Shown here in pieces: positions 20,570 to 30,783 of a stretch of DNA of 64,000 bases. The DNA comes from Collybia mongolica (taxonomy: Eukaryota > Basidiomycota > Agaricomycetes > Agaricales > Clitocybaceae), in the NCBI GenBank assembly GCA_013420905.1, contig JAAXNY010000006.1, forward strand, positions 682,001 to 746,000. Direction: 5' to 3'. The stretch's first letter is position 1; every line of letters starts with the position of its first letter. Below the pieces are notes generated by a model. It worked only from the letters and a program-made list of their open reading frames with translations, was not told the DNA's origin and searched no databases. Made by a program: the position numbers and the translations under genes.

Positions 20570-23500
20570 ATGGCCACGCTCCCAGCTGTGGAGGAGGGGA
20601 AACTCCTCAGTGAGGCCTTGAACACTGTTAAAATACAGGTTCAACAGATGAAGCGGCATCTTGTGCGTACCGCAGCTTCTCATTTTTCGGTTCGGGAGGC
20701 ATGAGGGTTGACCTTCCATTGGTATGTAGGAGCTAGACCAGCTTATGGATGCTTTGAAGAGTGCTAGCTTGATGTTGGCTGAATTGCGCACGTCGTCGTT
20801 ATCGCCTAAGCAATACTACGAACTATGTGCGTATCCACTTGAGGTTAAAATAATCTCCCAACTTAGACCGCGCGCACAGATATGGCTGTATTCGATGCAC
20901 TGCGACACCTTTCCAACTACCTATACGACGCACACACCCAGTCACGGCACCATCTCGCGGACCTGTATGAACTTGTACAATACGCTGGCAACATTATTCC
21001 ACGGCTCTACCTTATGATCACCGTCGGGTCGGTGTACATGTCCATTCCTGATGCACCTATTAAGGAAATCATGAAGGATATGATGGAAATGTCGCGTGGT
21101 GTTCTGCACCCAATTCGCGGTCTTTTCCTTCGGCACTATCTCAGCGGACAGACGAGGGATCATCTCCCTGTTGGGATTGATGCTGGGTGTGTAACTCATC
21201 ATGTATACCAACTGCGTATCTGACAGGGCGTAATCTAGCCCTTCCGGAAACCTTCAAGATTCAATCTCCTTCGTACTGACCAATTTTATCGAGATGAACA
21301 AGCTTTGGGTCCGTTTGCAGCACCAGGGCCATTCGCGCGACCGCGAGAAGCGCGAAATGGAACGCAGGGAGCTTCGTATCCTCGTCGGCACCAATCTTGT
21401 TCGTCTTAGCCAACTTGACGGCGTTGATCTTGAAATGTACCAACGTACAATCCTGCCTAGTATCCTCGAGCAGGTCGTGAATTGTAAAGATGTAATAGCA
21501 CAGGAGTACCTTATGGAAGTTGTGATCCAGGCGTGTCTTAGTTTCTTCGTTCACACTTCTCGCGTGTTCTAACTCCTGTTAATAGGTCTTCACAGACGAG
21601 TTCCACCTCCATACGCTCGGACCATTCCTTTCGGCTACGGCCCAGTTACACCCCAAGGTTAACATTAAACAGATTGTAATAGCACTTATCGACCGCCTAG
21701 CTGCCTACGCTGCCCGCGAAGCTGAAAGTGAGGATCCAGATGAAACGAAACGACAAGAGGAGGCCGCTGCGCGCCGACTTGCTGAAAAAGTGAAGATTCA
21801 GAAAGCGAGAGCACGCGAAAATGGCGCCCACCACGCTGCGTCTCCGAACCTAGAAACCAACGCCTGGGGCTCTGTCCCTCCCACACCTCAATCACCATCG
21901 GAATCCGTGGTCCAATCACCTACCTCACCTGGCGACCTGGACGGGGGCTTGGATGGACAACTACAAGGAAAAGGCAAGAACAAGGAAGGATCTCCTGTAC
22001 GCAAATTCAGGGGTGTACCCGAGGACGTTCAACTGTTTGAAGTGTTTTGGAAGCAGGTGGTGGAGCTTATCAAGGTATGCCGATGTAAAATCTGATGGAA
22101 AAGAGGCTGACTTTTGTGTTGGGGGCAGGCACGGCCTGATTTATCGATACAAGATATCACAGCTCTTCTGGTGTCTTTGACGAATTTGTCACTTAGCTGT
22201 TATCCTGATAGGTTGGAATACGTAGATCAAGTACTTGGGTTTGCCGCGGAGAAAACAAGGGAATTTGCGGATAGGTGTGGTCTATCCTGTCTACCCTTGA
22301 CGATGATCTGATGGTGCTCATTCCACCAGCTCTGACCTGCACGCTCCACAAACTACCTCAAACCTCTCTGCGCTCCTCGTTGCTCCCATCAACTCCTACC
22401 AATCAGTTCTTACCCTACTCGCGATACCTAACTATTCCCCACTTCTTATTCGACAGCTCTTCTCGACGCGTCGATCCATCGCTCACTCCATCATTTCTTC
22501 TGTCCTGAAGAACGAGACAATTGTCGAATCTCCTGAAGACGTGGATGGTGTTCTCGAATTGTGTCATGTTTTAATCAAGGACCAATCAGATTCCAGCGTT
22601 GCTGGGGCACAAGCCCTTCATACATCCCAGACAAGTATCAAGGATATGAGAAGACATGGACCGTACTTCGTGGAGAGAGAAGAAATGGCGGAGGAGCAGG
22701 GATGGGTAGCAAGAATGGTGCATCTTTTCCGTGCAGAGTCACTGGATGTCCAGTTTGAGGTATACTTTTTTTTCATCTACTACGGTATCAACTAACGGAA
22801 ATATGATTAGCTTCTACAAGTCGCTCGGCGGCATTTTGATGCAGGTGGTGAGCGCATGCGCTTTACCTTCCCTGCCCTCATCACATCATCGATCAAACTA
22901 TGTCGACGATACAAAAACCGGGAACATGTGGTTCGTGTTTCGACAGAGATTACTTTTGATTGCTGTCTAATCGAAGCACTTTGATAGGAAGACGACTGGC
23001 AAACGAAAGCTACTAATATTCTCAAGTTCGTGCGCCAGCTCACCTCGATTCTCTCCACTCAAATTGAGGCCCCCACAATCGCGCTTCGCCTCTTCCTCCT
23101 ATCGGCTCAAATCGCTGACGAATGTGGCTTTGAGGACCTTACGTACGACTTCTATGTCCAGGCGTTTAGCGTCTACGAAGACAGCATTTCGGAGTCACGA
23201 GCCCAGCTTCAAGCAATTACTCTTATAATCGGCACACTGGCTGGTGCTAAGGTGTTTGGGGTGGACAATTACGATACGCTGATCACCAAAGCAGCGCTGC
23301 ATGGTGCTAAGCTACTGAAGAAGAGTCATCAAGCAACGGCTGTCGGGTTGGCTAGTCATCTTTGGTGGCAGGAGGCACCCCCACCTGCGGACATTGATGC
23401 GGAGGTGGAGTCGCAGAAGGAGTCGACGGAGAAGGTTACCGCGAAGGAGGATAGTAACGGTGAGGGCAGCGCGAAAGCAGTATGTACTCGATTCACAACT

Positions 23501-24024
23501 TTGGCTTGCTGCATTGGGTTGACGATTCACTTTAATAGTATCCATACCAGGATAGCAAGCGTGTCTTGGAGTGCCTTCAAAAGTCTCTGCGGATTGCCAA
23601 TTCGGCGATTGAGGAGATCGTGACGGTACAGCTCTATTGCGACGCGCTTGATCATTATCTGTATTACTTCGACCGTGGTGCACAAGCTGTACGTTTCAAC
23701 TACTCTCACCGTGCTCTTTTCTTGACCAAAGACTATTTATTGGTTGGATAGGTCGCAGCTAAATTCGTAAACAGTTTGGTTGAGCTCATCACGTCAAGCA
23801 TCGACAATATCTCGTCACCAGATGTCCACCCTTCACAACGAGCACCTCCGGGGCTGATTGAAGGCGTACAAACACCCGAGATGATTACGCGACATTTCAG
23901 GAACACTTTGTACCATATCCAGAGACGGAAGAATGCGTCGTTTGAAGGCAACGCGCCGGCAGACACACGATGGGATGACGTGGATGTTGTGGGGGCCCTA
24001 TTGAAGATGGGAATTGCGCGATGA
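20570..24024 (+). CDS. VPS35: Retromer subunit VPS35
   Basis: Cargo-selective alpha-solenoid core of retromer, which recycles receptors from endosomes to the Golgi. 961 aa. The exons are 20570-20662, 20730-20826, 20880-21186, 21239-21530, 21586-22074, 22129-22274, 22330-22759, 22811-22927, 22988-23479, 23539-23688 and 23752-24024; the sum is divisible by three. The N-terminus ([21 protein letters not shown], then [37 protein letters not shown]) and the [14 protein letters not shown] block are hallmarks of VPS35. Later blocks include [14 protein letters not shown] and [12 protein letters not shown]. The start lies in a strong ACCATGG context. The intron at 21531 begins GCGTGT (GC-AG), required by frame. 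A Glu/Lys-rich insert near residues 310-410 separates the helical halves. Confidence 0.95.
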
Positions 24025-25377
24025 TTATTGTCAACTCCGTTAGGGGTAACTCGTGTGCTTTAATGTTGTGCATTATAACGGTGGTTGTTATTTCTGTTGT
24101 CATATCCGTTGGAACTCTTTACTTATTGCATTTTTTTCTGGAATGAGTATCTTTATTCTGAGATTGAAGAAAATTTGAGGATCCGACCGTATAAGTGGAC
24201 GTCAGAGAATAGTGCCATCGAATTGAGGACTTGAGTGCATGTTCCGAAGCCTAATCCGCCCGCACCTTTAAGTAATAGTGAATGATTCGTCAAGATTTTG
24301 GCAAGGTTTCGCCTGACTTGGTAATGCGGTTATCAGACACTTTGATATTAGATGGCTATGGGCTCCAAGCGACTGTGAAGCTATAGACAAAAAATATATA
24401 TATATATTTGTATAAATCCTTTACCCTGGTCTTGCTGTAAACGGAGGTCGGCAGGTACCATTACCAACGTGGGGGCCCTAATACACCAGAATTCAGAGAA
24501 TAAACCTTGGGCAACGAGTGGACCCTTCAGAGAGTTAGTTTGATGGAACCCCGACATGACCGAGAAACGATGAGCTCCTTCGCCGTGAAACAGCGTTTCT
24601 ATCGGGCCAGAGAAGGCTATGCCAGATTTTATGGAAGCAACTGTGTAAAGGAGCAAGGTGGAACATAGGCGGGGGACGAAGGATTGCAGTCCCTGAAAGC
24701 CGGCGTTTTGAAGATATCGTATGGCGTCTATGTATTAGACGTTGAAGGTACCGACGAAATTCTACGAGGCTTGGCAACTTCCCGATGGCACTATATGTAG
24801 GTGAAGCATGTGCTTTTCATGTCTTCGAGGGTTGTATCGGGAACCGATATCATCGTCTTGGTCTCCGGAATCCGGATCCGTCGCGAGGGAAGAAGTGGAG
24901 GAAACAGACTCGAGCTGCTTGGTCGATGCTGAGATATATGTAACGTTGGACACTCGAGTAGATGGGGCAAGCTGGGGAATACCTCCTTTGTGAATTATAG
25001 CTTTGAGGGCAATATATTTTTGAATGAGGCGGAGGAAAGATGGTTAGAGAAAAGGAACACAAGGACACATGGCTGTGGTGGTTGAAAATCAAATTGGGTT
25101 TGATGCATGATGATCGAAGCGCCTGATGATGATCGGTTGATTGGTGACCATTTTGTTGCCATAAAGGCCTCTCCACTCGGAATACAATGCTCCCATTCTC
25201 TTTCCTTCCCTTTCCTTCCTGCTTACTTTTCTCTTGTCGATTGAGTCGACTTTCCCCTCACGGATCCACACACGAAACAGCTCAACGCAGGGCGTATCTC
25301 ACTCTTTCAGGCTTGACGCTACCATTCCGAGCTCTTTAAACTTTAAGCCTTAGCAGTAAACCAATTGTCTAGCCACA
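24025..25377. other. Intergenic region
   Basis: No gene is seen. An AT run lies near 24390-24412. A pyrimidine-rich tract (25195-25235) precedes the next gene and is probably part of its promoter. Confidence 0.45.
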
Positions 25378-26425
25378 ATGAAGTTCGCCTTTTCTGTCGT
25401 GCCGTTGGCAGCAATCATCTTTACAGCTACATCTGCCGCGCCAGTGAGACGGGGTGTTGATCCCTCTCTGGTCCCTGAGTTCGGCCTCGCTTCGGGCCTG
25501 AACCCCACTGGCACTGGTGACTGCGACGGAATTACCAATGCAGCAGGACAGGTTGTCAAAATTCCTTGTTCATGCCCACCCAGCAGAGAAAGCTTCATTC
25601 AGGTGAGGACTATCTATTTTCATTGGTGCTTGCTTTTGTTGACAAGTCCCCAAGTCTCTAAACGCGAATGTTGCTGCTGGAAGAGCCGTCAACAACCCCT
25701 CGATTGCTGTCTCGTTCCCTACAGACGGTTCCAAGGAGTCCCAACTCGCCCGCTTAAATGCAGCCTCTGTAACCCTCCAGAATCTCCGTGGTCCCGGCGT
25801 TGGTTGCCCCGCAGCATCGACGACTTTCCTTGCACAGCAAAAGGCCATCCAGGATGGTACTGCACCTCCGGCCCCTGCCCCTGCACCCGCTGCACCAGCA
25901 CCGGCACCTGCCCCTGCTGCCCCTGCCTCCCCAGCTGCAGGTGGTGTTGATCCTGCTCTTGTTCCTGACCTCGGCCTCCGCTCTGGCCTGAACCCCACTG
26001 GTACTGGTGACTGCGATGGTATCACCAACGCTGCTGGCCAAGTCGTCAAAATCCCCTGCTCCTGCCCACCTGACAGGGACACTTTCATCAAGGTCAGCTA
26101 CTCGAAATTACACTAATTCTCACTGGTCGCTCATCCTCTAAACATCGTTTGTTTTTAGGCTTTGAGCGCGAACGTTGCAGCTGGCAAGGCAGTGAACAAT
26201 CCCAGCGTTGCTGTGTCGTTCCCTACCGATAATTCCAACCAATCGAAGGCTGCGCGCATCAACGCATCACTGGTCACCCTGCAAAACCTTCAAGGCCCCG
26301 GAGTGGGTTGTCCAGCTGCTTCCAGTACACTTTTGGTATGCTAGCCCCTTTGTTTCTTTGGAGCACTTCTAAATTTCTGATTTATCCATGGTTTTATGCA
26401 GGCTCAACTCAAGGCTGTCCAATAA
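25378..26425 (+). CDS. Secreted protein with two tandem copies of an uncharacterised fungal domain
   Basis: A 287-aa protein with exons 25378-25602, 25655-26092, 26159-26335 and 26402-26425. A signal peptide (MKFAFSVVPLAAIIFTATSA) is followed by two copies of an about 110-residue domain. Each copy contains GVDP.LVP, GLNPTGTGDCDGITNAAGQV, VKIPCSCPP, NVAAG.AVNNPS and GPGVGCPAAS, with four conserved cysteines. The copies are joined by a Pro/Ala repeat linker (PAPAPAPAAPAPAPAPA). An intron sits at the same codon (after the FIQ or FIK block) in both copies, so the duplication included the intron. I recall similar single-domain proteins in other agarics, but no function is known to me. Confidence 0.85.
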
Positions 26426-27362
26426 GTGCTCCAGCAATCCTTGAATATCAGTGATTTGGGCACTGTATATATTACTTATTGCATACTTATTGAGCTTGAT
26501 CTGTTTTATATTGGCCGCAATGTTATCATGATGTACTCCACTATTCTGCGGCTACTTCATCGACCGGGGTGATGCATGATGTCTTGAGGCAACGATCTAA
26601 CAGAGAGAAGGCTCCCAGCTGATGAACGGCCCCACGGAACACGTTTTCGTAAAATTGGATTAAAAGAGCAGTGTTTCGGGACATGTACAGAACTCGGACT
26701 CGGAGTGTAACAACGATAAGCAATTCCCCTGAGGCACAGGGACCCAAAGAGTACACATCGACGACGCCAAGACAAACCTATTCAAAAGACGCGTCATCAG
26801 TATTTTGTTTGTCGGTCGGGATGAGGTGTATCGTAAAGAGAGAATGATCAGAGAGCTAGGTAAATTACTGTCTGCATACTTGAACAGCGATGTCTAGTCG
26901 CTTCTTGGAAACACGGACCATAGCATGCGTCATCACGTCGATAGATGGGCACAAAAAAACCTGGCAAAGAGAAACAGCTGCTCACCTTGTGATACTTCGA
27001 GTCCGGGAAAAGTATGGGGATTGGAACGGGCTGGAAACAATGGAAGTTAGTTGGTACGGGATGATCAGATGTATAGCAGAAGAATGGTCAGAAAGCTAGG
27101 TAAAGTTGGTTGTCGGCATGCTTGAACGGCGATGTCTAGTCGCCTCTTGGAAACACGGACCATAGCAGGTACTCATCAGGGGAGAAGATGAAGGCAAGAT
27201 ACCCACCTTGTGATATTGAAGATGCCAGGGCTAGCGAGCGTCGGAGGCACTGTGCAGAACAACGGAGAACCTGCAAAAAAAAAAAAACTTCTTATAGGAA
27301 TCAACGTGGGAAGAATGGAAATCGAGTCACGTGTATTTTGCCTTCCTGTCGACTAAACACTA
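26426..27362. other. Intergenic region with a diverged direct repeat
   Basis: No gene is seen. It contains the direct repeat listed separately and an A run near 27274-27287, and ends at the left end of the transposon. Confidence 0.5.
26817..27220. repeat. Diverged direct repeat, period about 240 bp
   Basis: The segment from about 26817 (CGGGATGAGGTGTAT...) is repeated from about 27057. Shared strings include AGCTAGGTAAA, CGATGTCTAGTCGC, TCTTGGAAACACGGACCATA and ACCTTGTGATA, in the same order and spacing. Confidence 0.8.
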
Positions 27363-30300
27363 AGGTAGCGGACACTAGGAACCGACACCCTTACGTAATC
27401 CGAGTAGTAAGCGCCAAGCCACGCAAAAATCGACCTCGAGAAGAAAAAAAAATCCAGGTGGCAAAATGTAGTGAAAAGGTCATCATTAGGGTGGATTATA
27501 GGTATTAGTTGTAGCTACACTATCTACATTACTTTAGTTTAGATATATAATCAGTGTATGACTTTTTCAGCTCAGCGAGAATGCTCAGAGGGAGAACGTG
27601 ATGGCCATGATACTTCCGATTCGCCCAAACAGCTTCAGGGCCTGAAAGCTCCTGCGAATATGCACTTATAAAAGTGCAGATCGATTAGCATACCTACATT
27701 AGCATTGGATTCATGAATGTAAAGCAAAAGGTATGAAGCAGACATGACTTACTGTTTGATCAACACAAGATCTACATCATCAAGGCAAGCCTTCGCATTA
27801 CTCTCCATCTGGTCAATGTTTGATGTTTGAGGACTGTTCCGATAGATGAGTTTTGCTCAGCCCCAATATTGCTCAATGAAATTGAGCTCGCAGTGGTATT
27901 TCGGATAGAAATCACAAATATGACCCCGTGAGGTGATGAGTTCCTCAAGCTGTGACTTTTGCAACATGAAATCCAGTTGCGTAAACAAAAGCCGGCGGCA
28001 GCAACAGTCAGTTTCTCCAGCTACACACTTGAAACCTTCGCATTGTGAGAGAAGCCCCTTCTTTGGCCAAAGACTGCATTCTCGGATGATCAGCTCCATA
28101 CCTTTGAACCATCCTGGCATGGTGGGATGGTCATCAGGGAAGTAGAAGTTTTGAAAAGTATTGTCATCCCCAAAAAATATTGTTCTCATTTTTGGTCCAC
28201 CCTTGTGATGCTGCCATGTCTTGTGGGGGTTTTTGGGCATCTTGCGTGCTGAGAGCAGCATCCTGTGCACATTTTTGATGGCTCAGCACATTATCAAACA
28301 AAAACAATCCCATGGCAAAACCATTTGTGTGTGCTTCAAAAATATCAATTGCATGATCAACTTGCTGGATCAGATCATCAGCTGTGAACCATCCATCTCA
28401 ATTTTTACCGGCCTTGAAGAAGATCCTTGCCTCCCTGCATGACATGTGAGTGGGATCAGCATCAATCTCAGGCTGCCATTGACTCACTTGTCTCCATGCC
28501 GTAAACGTCCCCAATCTGGAACCAGGAAGTTGGACACCATCAAAGAAACCCCCTTGCCCTTCTGTTCAGCAACCGACTTCTCTGTGGCATGCACCCACTT
28601 TGTTTTTTGACAGTCATTTGCATAAAATGTCGATTCATCATGGGTGATAAGGTAGAGGCAGAATTGACCTGTCTCTGTAACATGAAATCCTGGAGGAGTG
28701 GGAAGTTCATTTCCATTGTTATCAAACATAATGAATCACTTTTCATATTCCTTCCAGCGTTTGATGAAGCCTTTGCGGTATTCAACAACATCTTTACGCT
28801 CATGCCTATCAATATACATCCCTTTTGAGGTTTGTGTATACCGCCAATTCAGCCTCTGCAACCACCGCCATGCTGTCTGAGCAGAGATCCCACAGGCCTT
28901 TGTTCCAAGGCACTCTTGAACTTCGGGGGTTGCAACATAATCAACAATATCTTGGGCTTGGATGTAGCCCTTCTGGGAGGTTTGCATGAGGTAGTTTTGA
29001 ATACCTTGGGAAAAGTCTTCATCTTTGAGGATTGATGAATGGTATGTTCCATAACAATGCAGGGGTAATTTCTCGCAGTGCAGGAATGTGCAAATCCAGG
29101 AGCAAAGTCTTTGTGTGTAATAAATTCCATGTCCTGCTGCCTTGGCTGAAAGTACAGATGCCTCGCGCCATGAGTACGACAGCTGGGGATCCATGTACAA
29201 GTTAAGTGTGCCAACCATGCCCACAATCCGGCCTCGAAAGAATGGATCAAGTTTCCTGTCTTGGCTTTTGATAGTGAGTGATGCCTTTGCTCTTCTCAAC
29301 ATGGGAAAGTCTTTGTAACTCAATCCATTTAACAGGACATCTGTTCGAGTCTCAGAACTATTATCGCGTGGAACTGCTTTGTGTTTCATTGCATCAAGAA
29401 GCTCTTGTACACATTGTCGAGCTATTTGCTCCGGGCACTCATTAGTATGTCCTGTGGCATGTTCTGCCTTGAATAATTTGTGGTGAGTAATGTCCCAGGA
29501 AAGATTATCTCAATGTACTCACGACAACTTCCTCCAGAACCTCTGGCCTTTCCTCTAGGCTTTCGCATGCAAATATATTATCAATATGCTCTTCAATATT
29601 TATTTCAGGCATGTACCCATCCTCATCCTCATGTTTGTCTTCATCATTGGTGTCTTGAATTGATGTGCATTCCTTTTTTGCGAAGAATGTACTGATTAGC
29701 TGCTGCCCCATCATAGCAAGTGCCCGCCTTTTCTGTGCATAATGTTGCTTTGTCCACACCAAGTTTTTCATGTAGTGTTGCTTCCTCTTTGGCTTAAGCT
29801 CAGCAGCTTCATGTTCAAGTTTGATTGCAACAGCCTGTGCCTCTGATAGGATTGCCAAAAACTGCAAGATGTCTGCTTCAGTCTGGAGCTTGGCAAGATC
29901 ATCTTCACCAAACTCAGAGATGTCATCCTCATCTAGATCAGAGTCAGAATCCTCAATATCACTACCAAAGGCATAGATCTCTGTGGCCCATTGCTGTTGT
30001 ATGTTCTGGCTTGGTAAACAATCTTCATCCTCTGAGTCTGTTGTCCCGCCCACATGGGTTTTGAGATTTTTGGAGAGCCTGAGGTTTCGGATGCAGGCTG
30101 AAGTAGCCTTGGATCTTCTTCCCATTTGTTGGATGACCTGGGGAGGCTATTATGAGTATTTTTTGGCTTGTATTCATACCCTCTCCTCCTCCCTCTGCTG
30201 GCTGGGGGTTGACCACGTGACCGCTTATGTAAGCCGCAAAAAAAGTTGTCCCCAAAAACCTTCCCCCTTCCAAGAATGTTTTCTCGTCGAAACAAAGCAT

Positions 30301-30518
30301 TCTGGAGCTTTTTCTATTTCAAAAATTTCAAGCTCAATATCTCCCTCATAAAGTGACATTTTTTCAAAAGGAAAGCTGGACAGGATGTACTAGGGTAGTA
30401 ACAATGTATCCCCAGACACATTTACATATAATAGGCATTTGTGTTGTGGCTATTGAGGACGGCGGCAAGGGCAAGTATTGCTTATGTAAGGGGTGTCGGT
30501 TCCTAGTGTCCGCTACCT
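27363..30518. mobile_element. TA-flanked DDE-type DNA transposon, 3.16 kb, inactive
   Basis: The left end AGGTAGCGGACACTAGGAAC (continuing CGACACCC) at 27363 is repeated exactly for 28 bp in inverted orientation at the right end 30518, after which the arms differ by a single-base indel. Both ends are flanked by TA (27361-27362 and 30519-30520), the target preference of the Tc1/mariner/IS630 superfamily. The interior carries one broken transposase on the minus strand and is visibly poor in CG dinucleotides compared with flanking genes. The ends are intact enough to be mobilised in trans if a related active copy exists elsewhere. Confidence 0.85.
27749..30125 (-). pseudogene. Transposase of the DDE superfamily, inactivated
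   Basis: The reading starts at an ATG at 30125 (MGRRSKATSACIRNL), runs through an acidic, coiled N-terminal part, is spliced at about 29510-29455, and continues through an HTH-like block (ISAQTAWRWLQRLNW). The catalytic region holds THDESTFYANDCQKTKW (first Asp), FLFDNVLSHQK (second Asp) and ELNFIEQYWG (Glu); a cysteine cluster (CEGFKCVAGETDCCCRR) and TSRGHICDFYPKYH precede the last. Defects are an in-frame TGA at 28736-28738, another at 28398-28400, a frameshift near 28260 after the second Asp, and a TGA just after EQYWG at 27857. Both TGA codons at 28736 and 28398 sit where I recall arginine in relatives, consistent with CGA to TGA changes. Confidence 0.82.
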
Positions 30519-30783
30519 TAGGCTCAGAAAAGCGATTCCTCGACTAATGATATAATGATATACGATCATCATGACATTTAATTACTAGCATTCCTGCTGG
30601 AACAGTGATGTTGTTCACGAATTGCCGAAAAACTGTAAGCTAAAATTCAACGTGCCGAAGGCAGAATATCGGATTTCTTCGTCGCGGATAAATATGAAAC
30701 TACGAACACATGAATCTACTGGATAAGGGAAGAGTAAATACACACGATAGGAGCTGCCCTCACATACGTAGTGCCACGAACCA

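Noticed and set aside
25570..26091. Minus-strand 173-aa Gly/Ala-rich ORF
   Set aside because: Antisense shadow of the Pro/Ala-rich linker and second domain of the secreted protein.
29505..30064. Plus-strand ORFs inside the transposon
   Set aside because: They lie opposite the transposase frame and have no independent support.
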